From Sanderia malayensis (Eukaryota; Cnidaria; Scyphozoa; Semaeostomeae; Pelagiidae), in assembly GCA_013076295.1 (NCBI GenBank), contig RQOL01000959.1:1-64000 (forward strand): a stretch of 64,000 nt of DNA, read 5' to 3'. Position 1 is the first letter of the stretch, and each line of letters starts with the position of its first letter. The notes under the pieces were generated by a model. It worked only from the letters and a program-made list of their open reading frames with translations, ran no database searches and had not been told where the DNA came from. The position numbers and the translations under genes are program-made. Below, piece after piece: positions 26,401-38,900 of the stretch.

Positions 26401-29400
26401 TTTATATTGAACTCGCTAAGATGGTAGCGTCTGACAACGACTCTCCTCTTTTGTGTTTGTGTTTTGTCCCAGTTCCAAATGAAGATCTCTGGACTGCTCA
26501 CCTAAAGAGTACCCATTACAGGCTCTGTCATTATTTCTAACATTTTCTCTTCCCAGTTATCATCATGAGACATAAGAGGGGCAAGCACGACTTTGAGAAA
26601 AGAGTCTTTCAAAATGCTGACAATTTTGGTAAGTATAGAGCTCATTGTTCAATGATAAGAGAATTCTAACCTTTCCTAACCACACTCTATCCCTAAAAGG
26701 TACTTGAACCCTCTTCAACTGTGTTGCACCATCGCAGCGCAAAGAGCTGCTGTTGTTGTTGTTGTTACATCTTATTTTAATCGGCGAAGCATTAACTATC
26801 ATATTGCAAACTCTTAAATAGAAACTTCCTTGCAAAAGGCCCAAAGAATCCCGAGTTTAGGCCAATGCATTCAGTGATGTTGTACTCCAGTTTCTTTAAT
26901 ACACCCAGCTCCAACAAGACAGTATAATGATGAAAATTCATTTAGCCATTCCATTGACCCACAACTCAACTTGTATGCTTGACTGCTTCTTTTCAGATGG
27001 ACTCACAGGCGGTAGTGCAGGTGTAGGTCTTGTTGCCGAAGATTTCATCCTCTCAGAATGCCCTCCGGATGCCAAAATGTGCAACTTCCTCAGCATGCAC
27101 AACCGAATTAATGATGAGATCTACCGAATCAAATACTATGGTCAACTGCTGGCTAAGAAGTTCAAGCTAGAAGGAACGATCCAGCCCACAATTTATTTGA
27201 GTAGAGATCTTTGCTTTGGAGGCTTCCATGGTGCGCTTGAATTCAAAATGATAGCCAATGACAAAGGAGACAGAACCTTTATACAGTCTAAGCTTTACAT
27301 CGAGTCTGAAGATGAGGTCTACCCAGGTAAGCAGTTTCCAGGTAACTTTCGCTAGTTAGCCCAACCTCTAACAACCCTAGCTCACAGAGATGGAAAACTG
27401 ATTGTCATTGTATAAAATTGCGTATGGCATAAGATAATTCGCCATTTAGTGTCCAATTTTATTGTTTTTTCTCTTGCAACCTGTTTTTCTAACCACTGCA
27501 CCATTAGGTCCATCTCAAAAATTATTTAAACCCATGGAAAGTAGTTGTTAAGAAGGTACCAGTGGCATTCAATTTCGATGAAAATAGAACAAAACACTTA
27601 ATGCTTCATACCATTGGTTTATATAATGTAAAATTTTATGCAATAACATATCCGTCACCTGTTTTTAGTTCACAATAAAAGCTTACTGTTAAAGTCATAA
27701 ATAGTTCGTCATTCGCAAACTAATATCTATTGCAACAAGTATTTTGTGAGTACATTCTGTTAATTATCATATATTTTTCAAATGCAGCAAAAGTATTCCA
27801 AGATGCTTCAGACAGACTAATTCTCGAAATTGGTGACAAAGGGTCAAAGTCAACAAGGCTTCTCAAACTTAGGTTTGCTTACATGGAACCGCTGCGAGCG
27901 AAGTTTTCTATTCCATACGATCGACAACTTGATGTTTTAGGTATTTATTTACATAACGAAATTAAGGCATTTCCCAGAATGCTCCTGATATGAAATTCTT
28001 ATCATGCGTGCTTCGATACGTTCAATAAACGATAAAGTAAATCTTTTGTCAATAATAAAAATTCATAAAATTTTCATGTTGTCTTTTTGATTTTTCAGAA
28101 CTCAAATCAACGTTACATCTTGGCTTTGTTTCGAGTTCACTCATCACGCTCAGTGGTGAGACAAGTCGACAGTACATCTACTATAACTCGAGAAAAATCC
28201 AGTTCGTTGGTGAAAGTAGTCAATTATCCATCAGAGAAATTGAAGATGCATTTCAATTTCAACCATCGCCAGATCGCATCAGAGATGGTGAATTTAAGCA
28301 ACAAGTCATAGTGGCATTCAATTCGGATGAAGAAAGTAAGCTTGATATATTTATTTGATTTTTAATTCTTGGACTCACATGTTGCAGCTAATAGTGTCTA
28401 CTAGATGTGTAGATACCATTTTATCTATGCCACGTATTTAAAACAAAGCAAGGATTTGTTTATAGCTACTTTGTCTTTGCGCGCACTTAGAGTTTATTCT
28501 AAGTGCACCACGTTTTGAGTCAGATACTGTGGCATTGTTGTCTTTACTGTCTACTTTGTTAAACACTTCTTTAACAACATGCATTGGAAAGACTCATTTT
28601 TTCTAATTTTAGTTTGGAAGGTTCCAGATTACGACATTGAGGTGGAGAGAGGGCTTCACTTTTTTGGAAAACTAACTCTGAATGCTGAAGAGGCGTACGA
28701 AGCTTTGATATCATTGACAGATAACAGAGAAATGCTGGCAGAAATCGAACTACCTCCTCTTCGCTATGGACGTTCACTGACAGATTCATCAGGAAGAGCA
28801 AATTACAAAAACGTCAATCTTTTCCTGACACAGGATTCCGAGCGTCCAGAATCCGGCCCAACCTTATTTGTGAGTCCGCATAAAGAGCAACTTCGGGGAT
28901 ACTGCCAAACAATTGGAATGCAGGGCGAGTTCTCAAGCGCATATTTCCAAAGCGATAACAAAAATGAGTTCCAGATTGAACTGAATGGAAAAATGTACAA
29001 TGAAGTCGACAACGCAGATATTCTCCTCACCACAGATGGAGAAGGGAAACCAGAAACATTTGCATTTAAGGTATTTCCTATTTGTTGTCTTTGTTGAAGC
29101 CTTTGTTACCTGCATGCTGTTCAATAAACCATGGACAAAAAAGGAACCCTCTATATATTATAAACATGATAGTGAAACCAACTACAAAAATTAAGTTTTC
29201 AGTATGGGTTTATTCGGTAGAGGGGGTTCTAATTGAGGCAATGAGAATATGAGCAAAACTAACCAAACAACACTCTTTACATTGCAGTACAAAGTAGACA
29301 TAACACAACAGGCAAGAGAAAACATGAAACTGGAGTTTAGAAATTCCCTCACTGACGTTAAAGATCAAATCACTAAAGGCAAAGATGCTGCTAGCACTGT

Positions 29401-32400
29401 CTACAGCGATGTGGAGGAGCTCTACAATGGTCACGTAAGACGCAAGGCAGAATATGACGAAGAAGCAACAAGAGCAGAAAAAGAAATATTGAAAAGTAAC
29501 CTGAATATCGATCAACAAGTGCTAGATATATCAACGAATTGCATTGACAAGTGCAAGACAGGTATGCATAGGCTTAAGGCTTAACACAAACTCAAGGTTT
29601 ACATTATCAAAGGGTTCGAGTCCAACACGAAGCAAGTTCGAGTATAAGTATTGTCTTTGTATCATTGTATTATACAATATTATACCGTGACAAGGGTTTG
29701 AGCCAACACTAAGTACTCAGAAGTATTGTTTTTGTATCATTTCAGTGTCAATGCCAGGAATTGAGTGGAAAGAGAATTGCATCACTCAGCCTGGGAATAA
29801 TAAACGTTCATTAAAGTGCATGACTTGGAATGAAGGCAAAGAAAAAGTCGTCAACGTCATTTGTTTGTTGAAATGTGAAGCAAAGAAGTACAGTTCAACA
29901 GGAGTTAGTGTCAAAGAACTCAAAGATATAAGGGTGGGTTTCGCAAATGTTTTTGCAACCTTCTTCTTTAGTCCATACACTATCAAGTTCAATGTTGCTG
30001 ATAAAGAAGCTTTATGCCACAAATAAGTCATTAAGAGTTACATCTGAGACATCCGTGGCCCAACATTAAAATCATGTTTAGCCACATTACAACAAACCAT
30101 ATCACACCGATCAGCAACATTAACTCTGCTACTCATAGCTACATTTAAGCCATCCCTGTTAAAGAATTCCTCTTTATCTATTATGTATTATTTTTATTTT
30201 CCGTATAGCTCTTATTGAACAGATACCGCGAGTTAAAGATTTCCTCACAGAACGAACAGCGTTTTGTAGCTGTTCTTGAAGAAGCAAAAACTGTCGCAAC
30301 GGAAACAAAGACAATGATAGAAGAAAAGACCAACATTGACGCAGATATAACGAAACTCCTTGCCATGGCAGATCCAGCCAACATGGTGACAGTGTCACGA
30401 GTAGTTGTAGAAGAGGATATTGCTGTTCCACACCCACCCTGCTTGCCATTTCAAATGCGATTCACCATTAACGCCCAAGGACAACAACAACAAGATGGAA
30501 CTTATGACGTGTGCTTTAACGGTGAATTCTACAAGAACCTTGGTGTGCGCATGCTTCGTGTCAGCTATCCCCAAATCAATGCAATGTATAAGGCTTTGGA
30601 AGAGGCAGAACTCCGCTACGCTCGTCTCAGAGGGATCGACAAAAGCTTGAAACGTGTCATGGAAGATATTGAAAAAGACCAAAACACACCACCGCCACAA
30701 GATACTGCGAGTGGCCGTCGGCGTTCTGAAACGGGAGAGATGCAATCAGATCCAGCAGAAAGACGGTTGGAGAGGATTGCGAAACGAATACTACCCAGGT
30801 TCACATCCATGAACGACAAGACCCAAATGGGATTTGTTCACTATTCGCCCTGGGCCGTTGCAAGACGATCCGAGCCATTCATTTATGCCGACAGATCCTC
30901 CAACCTCGGAGGTGCATTTAACATGTCCACACTTAATGGTAACGTACTTTTTTATTGCTATGTTCCATCTAATGTTTAATAATGTATTGTGTAGCTTTGA
31001 ACATAGTATAGTGTATCGTGTGTAGCATTTTGTGATGTTGGTAATACGTGGTATTACATGACATAGTAATGCCATGACATGGCATTACATTAGTATGCTA
31101 CCTGACAGTGTATCACCAAAATCTGTCTTCCCCTATTACCTAATTTGATCTGAGCTAATTTGAGTGGTGTGTAATTGATCTGTTTGCGCTCTAGCATACA
31201 CAACCTCGTTCTTGATACTCCCTATTGCTAATGTTTCAAGCTTCAGAACCAATAAGAAAAAACTCACCTTTCGAAAGCTGTGTCCAACCCTGTCTCTTTG
31301 CTCCGCCAAAGCAAACGATCACCCATTCTTCTATTTGTAATTGTCTCTCAGTTCTACTGATGTCCACCTCATTCTTCTGGTATCAGTCCTCCTGTAAATA
31401 GCCGGGGAATATAGCATAAATACAACATGAATAACATGTTACAGTAATTATATAACAGCACGCAGGGCGTTGGATGCACAGCAAATCAATTGCAAGTGTT
31501 CATGTATTTTCAATAGGACATTCAAGCTGTCACAAGATTAAGAAGGTCGTACAGCAATACAGGGACGTAACAAGTGGCTTGAAGACAATTACTGATCATT
31601 ATCAGCAAGGCAAATTGTATTATGGAGACAAGAAACAATCACTGACAAAGGATCTACAAGACTCGTATGCCTTCCTTCAAGATCAAAGTAAGTCAACTAC
31701 ATTAAAAGCCCACCATGTTTACACAAAAGGCTTTTTACTAACTCCAAAGGTCCAACACTGTAGCTATATTTGTGACGTTTTCTTGTAGTGAATAAAACTG
31801 CGCTTTCACCTCTTGATCAAGAAAGCATGATGTATTGGTACAAATACACACAAGCAGGTAGTATTAACCTAAATCATTGATAACGTTTATCAATCTTTAA
31901 CAGCTATCTATATGGCAATTTTAACTCTACTTTGGTATAATATTCTACTTTCTGCTCTCCTGACAGAACTTATCAATGGTTCATGGTCCAAGGACTTTGA
32001 CAGTTATTTTCCTTTTGATAGTTTTCAAAGGTACTTTCAGCAAGCTTGAATATTTTGCAGGGTTGAAAGATTATTTTGAGACTATTGAAAGACAACTGTC
32101 TGAGCACAACAAAAGAGGCTTAGAATATTGGCGATCAGATGTATCCGTATTCTTTGACAAAGGCAAATTGCTCAACGAGCTTCACAGTTTTGGCCAAAGA
32201 GCTTATGCTCGTTCAAACATTCCCAAGAAAGATACACAAGTTCGTTCTTTCAACAAAGTTGGAGAGGTTGTGTATAGTCTTGTATCCTGTTGTCATTACA
32301 TTTATCATGGCTTTTGTAAACGAAAACAATATTTTCTATCTCTAATTCCTTTTTTGCAGACTATTCGACAGGTACTATCCCAGCCAGGAGTGACATTGGA

Positions 32401-32476
32401 GTCTGCTAATGCAATGATCAGCAGTGTTTCTAGCCAATTGGACCATCTGCACAAGTCAACCTTCACTTGCCATTAA
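23447..32476 (+). CDS. Array gene C: large secreted protein of unknown family, complete, 1636 aa
   Basis: Eighteen coding exons: 23447-23540, 23726-24145, 24254-24903, 25222-25573, 25660-25867, 26160-26341, 26557-26628, 26997-27326, 27788-27940, 28099-28335, 28613-29070, 29288-29561, 29746-29933, 30209-30938, 31517-31687, 31789-31857, 32061-32266, 32360-32476. The frame is open throughout (4911 bp). Signal peptide core ATLVFVLYLTISVHG, then NKKRTKR (R-T-K-R furin-type site). Exon lengths equal those of B except exon 5, where B has five extra residues. The product closely resembles A and B. At the exon 10/11 junction the codon changes from Val to Ile because the donor base is A. Intron 12 looks like a joined pair of two intron types (see findings). 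An optional mini-exon possible in A and B (intron 11) has lost its acceptor here. Function is unknown. Confidence 0.88.
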
Positions 32477-34339
32477 ACAATATTCGCTAAATATTGTAAC
32501 TTTCCTATGAAACATCAAATAATATAAATGCACTCATACAGTAAGAAATGTCTTAACAATCAACGAATAAGTTTAGATTTTGAAGCTAATAATTATAATA
32601 TTTAGTTTAGATACTACACTACAATAATCACTCATGATGCAAGCGAAAGGATTAATTTATCTTCTTATTACGACTTGTTTTCAAATCAAGTTAAAATGCT
32701 CAATTTGTTAACCAATTTACATTACAAAGTGCCTTCTTCTATTTCCAGCGATGATTTTTCCCAATCCAAGAACTGAATGCTCAGGTATTGATTTTTCAAT
32801 ACTTTTTATTCACTTGAAGAATATCATCTGATTTGTTTTTACTTCAAAGCAACGATACTTGGAAACGAAGTCTTAAATTATTTGATCACAACACCCCCTA
32901 ATGGATAAGCCTGACCAAAGAAGACCGGCAAAAAAGGGATAAATTCTTGAACTGGAGACCATAGCTGAAGGAATCCTTGCATATATACTTATAATGAAAA
33001 CCTTAGTTCGTCAATTTTCCCTAATGTGCAAATTTACTGTGGATTGCAGACTACAGGCCTGATTATGTTGTGGAGAAAATTCGCTGGTGATCTAACACTC
33101 AAGAGCTAGGTTCAGGTTGCAATGCTTAGTGTTATGGTCAAGTAATGGCACTGCTAGATCAATTAGCAGTACGAGCTATAAGAGAAGTCGAAAGAGCATC
33201 TGTGTTTGCCTCGTTTCCATCTTTTCCATACAGCTATGTCGTACCTACCACGGTACATGCCTTCTCATTCCTGGTCATTATGGCCTATTGCCTTTGTTTA
33301 TAACCCCAGATAATATAGATGTTTAATAATTTAAGCTCTTGATTATCTCATAGTTGACTTTTTGGTCCGCCTAGCGTGAATACTTGAACGTACACTTTAA
33401 TTCAAAACATGCCCTAGTAGACAGATGTAAAATTGACTGACTGAGGAACAGTATGGTGCAGTTTTTGGACTTGGGGTACAATTGCTAGATAGTGTCCAGA
33501 ATTTGTCAAAATTCCTGTTCAGTGCACCTACGGTTTATGAATAGAAAAAGGACAATCTTAATGTATTAATTCCCAGTATCACTACTTGTGGAGTGCGAAC
33601 GTACATATTACAATCGAAACATTCCCTAAGAGACAAATGTACAGAAATGTGACGACAAATAGTCTTTTTTGAACTAGATGCCACAATTCATAAAAATTTT
33701 ACGATATTCCTGTTCACAAGAGATTTTTAAACAGAAATGCTTCCTGGTTCTTGAGCTGGAAGTCACAGTTTTTAAGTATTTTACAACATTTTTAAATATC
33801 CTTCTTCCTTTAAGACTTATGAACAGAAAATGTTTCCTTTGTGGTCCTCCTTGCATCAATGATTATTGCTTGGAATAAAATCATATGGGGATCGAAAAAA
33901 CATTCCCTTGTGGCAAAATCTACAAAAACTGACCACAAAGGGTTTATATCTGGACTAGAGGCCATAGTGTTAAAATATTGTACACCATTCCTCTTTATGT
34001 AAGGGTCATGGAGAAATTAGGAACTTTCCGAACCTCATGTGATACACACTTGGGAATGAGGAAACATGACACATGGTGTTTGAAACATTTATGAACAAGT
34101 GTATAGAAAACTGTCAACATAAAGTTTGGGTCTACTTGCAAACTCTCCATCTAATGCAAAGAAATCGTAAATTCATTACTTTGTCTGTTTGGCAAGTATA
34201 CCTTGCAATATGAACGTTATTTGTGATTACAATCAACAAACCATGATGGTTTTTACTTGTTATGACCTACAAATAACCAGTTTTTGCAGTTCAACTGATC
34301 CTGGTGGCCCATTGTCATCATAATATAACGAATGTTTTA
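32477..34339. other. Spacer between array genes C and D
   Basis: No gene is seen. The first 400 bases and the last part retain recognisable similarity to the A-B and B-C spacers. The middle (about 32880-34200) has no counterpart that I can see. The inverted-repeat element found in the other two spacers is absent, so this spacer is either older or was not part of the unit that duplicated most recently. Short open frames at 33117-33326 and 33678-33878 have no support. Confidence 0.5.
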
Positions 34340-34418
34340 AAGTTTTCTTGGATTTCATTCAAACGCTGAGCAGTTATACTTAGCTGATGCAAGAAGATAC
34401 ACATCGCCGGATGAAACG
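34340..34418 (+). promoter_or_regulatory. Candidate promoter and 5' untranslated exon of array gene D
   Basis: A diverged version of the block found before B and C: GATGCAAGAAGATACACATCG corresponds to GTGCAAGTAGATGCACATCG there, followed by a GTAGGC donor at 34419. Coding exon 1 of D is again preceded by an acceptor-like TTTTTGATTTAG about 12 bases before the ATG. Retention through the otherwise diverged spacer argues for function. The stretch 34419-35898 would be the 5' UTR intron and shows no gene, only a local palindromic tract at about 34800-34860 built from CAGTTGT/ACAACTG units. Confidence 0.4.
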
Positions 34419-35910
34419 GTAGGCTCTACCTGTTGCCAAGTATGCCCTTATTTGCTATTTCTATCTTCCTCAACACAATATTTGAAATATTTGCATCGCA
34501 TTACAAGTAGCATGATAACAAAATGTGCAAAATATCGAGAAATTTCTAAGAATAAGTGAGAATTCAAGTAATCGCGAGTCAAACAAAGGAACACAGGTCT
34601 TTGTCAGGGGAAGCAAAATCAGGCTTAGCGCATTCAAATCAAATTGCAATTGATTCATCGAAGCTATGGTTTATGATTTAACTGTGTCAAGAGACTTTAG
34701 TAAATTAATTAACATAAAAATTAAAACAAATATAACAACTATATTGGTTCAATACTTCAGTGGCATTGCCAACTCATCATCGACGCCTTTCATTACAGCT
34801 CATAGTAGTAATACACAACAGTACAACTGTTGTGTAATACACAGTAATACACAACAGTTGTAATGTAATGTACTCTTGTATGATCGTTTTGTACGATATT
34901 ACTTGGTTTGGTATATCTAGCACAGCATTCAGGTTTTAACAATGGCCACCTGAAACTGCTGTTTTGACTCTGGCTTAGATATAGCTACAAGGTGCCAAGT
35001 ATTTGCTACGTTAAATCTTATTGGTCTTTGTTAGAATGTGCTCGTGCCAATTAAGGGCATAAAAGGGTAAATGTGAGGGTATAAAATAAGCCATGGTCAT
35101 CCATAGCTACAAGGTGGTAAGATTAGGAATCCACTACACCATGATTCAAGACAAGAAACACTCCTTTGTTGAGCGAAAATTACAGGTTTTCTTACTGAGA
35201 CGACAAACAAACTGGTTGTCTTTTCACAGGCAGAAGAAAAACATCTTGTTGTGAAATGTGTTTATTGTTCAAGCACTCATCCTTGAATTGCTCTGTTGGT
35301 CTTATTAATGAATGATAGCAAACACTAGGTCACACTTCATCATGTGCATGAGTAGATATAGGTAGTAAATTTGACAAGTGGTCAGTGGTCTTATAAAACG
35401 CAGGTCACTCCGTCCATCTCATGCATGAATAGACTGTACCATACTTGTCACAGGGATAAGAGGAGGCAATTAGCATTGGTCCTTAAGATCCAGAATAAAG
35501 TTGCCGGTTTTGATTTTTATTTCCCAATATATCATTCGTTAAAAATTCCAATCCTTTCACAACCAGGCATAGCACCAGCTTAACCAACTTGTACCTTACA
35601 ATGTCTCATACTAAGAGTAGTTAGCTACGAGGAAAGATAATGCGCGTCAGGTTCGATCGACACCCTTAATGTTTGGCCTTCGATAGCAGTGGAACAGCAG
35701 TCTTTAACTAAAATTGGGTAGCTTTTCTTCAACAAGCCTTTGCTTTATGGCAAATTTAGATATGCTCCACTTAATTAAAAATTGAGGCCTCTGATAAGAG
35801 AACAATTCAAGAGCTATGCTGAAGTTACACATTCGATTTGTTCACTTCGTTGGTCATTAATTGTTAATCATCAATCATTAATCTTTTTTTGATTTAGATG
35901 CAATAGGAAT

Positions 35911-38900
35911 ATGTCTAGAAAATTCGAGGTAGCAACCCTCGTTTTCGTTTTATGTCTCACAATCAGTGCACATGGTCACAAGGACCGCACAAAGAGATCT
36001 GCAGGTAAGGCTGTCTGAACACTAAACCCTTTATTTTGCTGCGCCATAAAATATCGAAAAATTGTTTAAACTCATTGGCAAGGTCAAAGCAGTAAATTAT
36101 GTCGGTATTTGTACTTTTGAGGGCTGTCATAGAATCTTTAACTACCTTTAAAGCATCTTTTAAATTTTAACTGAATAATGTCTTTTTAGAATACCCAACA
36201 TTCACTGAACTGTTGGACAGCGGAGCTGGCAGCCTGTCCATCGAAAACACGGACTGTCAGTTTACAAAGAACGTACAAGACTGCGAAACGGAATACAGGA
36301 AGACTGCAGGTCAATGCCCGTTCCAACAAGTATTGTCGCAGCTTTTCCCTGGCCTCTCAATTGGTACTGTTACAAAAGGCTTTCTTCCCGAAGAGAAATT
36401 CATCGTTAGTGGTTTCAAAATTAACAAATGCACTGATTCCGACAAAAACGAGGCGGTTACTTTCAACACTGTTGCAGTTGAGTCACTGGAAGTGGCTCCA
36501 AGGTATTTAACCTTCGCTTCAGCCAGTGAGTTGAACATTTACTGGAAATATAAAGAGGATGTCACATTGGCTAAGCTTGTTGTCGATCTGAAAGGACACA
36601 CATCAGTAGGTAGGTAGAAAACTCCTAGTTTTTTTTACACATATATTGTCATCTCTTTAATGGCACTTGTTAGTTGTTCTGTCGATATAGACATGGCATG
36701 TGAACGAAAAAAGAGAAAAGGCAAAGTTCTGTTTGATATATCGAGTAATTAGACGTTAGTGGTAGATGATATATTGAGGCTCAGCTGTAGCTAGAATACA
36801 GTTCGAGTTAAAGCTACGGTTAAACTTTGGATTGCTTTCCAGGTGGCAATACAGCTGTTCCGATGAGGTTCAGGAAGAAAACAGAGAGGGAAGACTACTC
36901 CATGAAGTTGGAAATGGCTTCATTGAACGTGAACAATTTCTTCGAGAAATTTGGCATTGATACTGCGACGATGATTAGTGAACATCTGGAACAAGAGAGA
37001 AACATGCTCGGTCTGACATCACTGCACATGCAAGATCCAGCAATCAAAGGGATCTACTCTGCAGGCGACGGATTTGAGTTGACCGCAACTGGGACAATTC
37101 GCACTCCAGATTTGCCAAGCGATGCTTCAAAATTCTACGTATTTGTGCAGGACTTCAAAAAGAGCTCTGTGGAGGAGGGCCAGACGGAGGCAGGCTTTGG
37201 CAAGCCAATTGGTGGTGTTTTTGCATTGTATAAGGGAGATGAAGCTGACGTAACCGATGCTGTCATGTCACTTACTGGCCAATCCATGCCTCAGTTGAAC
37301 ATATTCAGACAAGTGAGAGAGTTGGCAATCACTGTGGCAACGGAGGACATCTTCTTTATTAACCAGGCGACACTGAATAAGCTGAGTTCAAAGTTTGTGC
37401 CGGGCAAGGGATTGAATTTCATGGACAAGGGATTGAGTATTATGCACTTTACTGCAAACTCAAACGGGGATATCAAAAACGAAGACGGGCAGGTAATTTT
37501 TGCTAAGTACTGCAAGTGGGTTACTTTCCCATTGTTCTTGCAAGGGTAAAATGTAAGCAACTTTGAGGCTGCAATGTCAAGATTTTAAGACTATCAAATA
37601 GATTTTGATCTTTATTGATGCTGATGCTCAGGCTAGTATGAATGAAGCATACTTATCTGACCCTGATCATAGGAATCAATATCATAGTTCTTAATAATAT
37701 CATCATCATCATCAGTGACGTATTTCGTCTGCATGAGATGACATTACGCTGTTTAGGTACTACAGCCTTCCAAGCTTGGCGATTTTGTGCAGTGTTCTCT
37801 ATGTTATCTTCTTTGTATAGACAACCTTTCTGCAGATCCTTCTCCACTATTTTTATCCAGGTTGTTTTTTGTTGGCTCTTGGGAGTTTAACTTTCCTTTT
37901 ATGCTTTCCTTACAGGCGTTCTTCATTTAGCCTCTAAGTGTCTTAATGATATGTTCTTGTTTGTAACAATAAATCCCCTTTACTTTAATAATAACCACAA
38001 CCTTTTTTCTTGGCTAGACAAAAGAGAAGATTCTTTTCCGGGGTGGAGTGACAAAAGATAAGATTATCTGGAAAACACCAGAAGTTGTAGAGACGACCAT
38101 GCAGCAAGTGTCGAGCATGGCTTTTCCTGAAGTATCCATCAGCAATTTGGCAATCAACGGCAATACCAAAGTACGCTACGTATCCATCGACTTTGTGAAA
38201 CAGACGAAAAGTCTTGATGTAAATTTCAATCTGACTGACGTCGTTCCAGTTTTGGACAACAACCTTGTCACTCTTCTGAATTCAAGCATTACCCTTAGTT
38301 CATTGCCGGCTTCTGGCGGTGACTACGATGAATGGGTTTTGAATGGAATAGGGCGTGAGGTTATCTTAGGTATGAGCTAGAGTATTGACTTCGAGCTGGA
38401 AATATATTTTAATTGCTTGGCTCGATTCGTAAGAAGAAACAAGATGTCGTATATGCTTATGTTTAGATTTATCTTTTCAGATGAGCTCGTAGATATAACT
38501 GTGGGACCAAAGTATGGAAACACATACGTTACGGCCGATGCAAATATATTCAGCATGAAAACATTGAAAAACAGAACAAAAGCGACTTATCTTGAAGAAG
38601 AATATGATGAGAAATTTGCATACGCAGTTGACTTTCCAATTGATAATATGCGATACGAAGCCGTATTTGAAAGATCTGAAGTTTTGAAGTAAGTCTTGGA
38701 TAAGTTAAGCATTTTAGCATGAGCTAAAATGCTTAACTTTCACCATATTGCATTATAACACGAGTATGAGAATTGGAAAGTTGAATATGGGAAATGGCAA
38801 TTGTTCGATTTTTTTCACACAGCATTACATAAAGTCTCCGGGTTTACCCAAGCTCAGATATAACAAACTTTTGAGTACTTTAAGGCCACGATGTAGCCCT

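Noticed and set aside
34666..34863. Small open frame with a Ser/Thr/Gln-rich end
   Set aside because: It is generated by a local palindromic CAGTTGT/ACAACTG tract in the 5' intron region of gene D and has no conserved counterpart in the other spacers.
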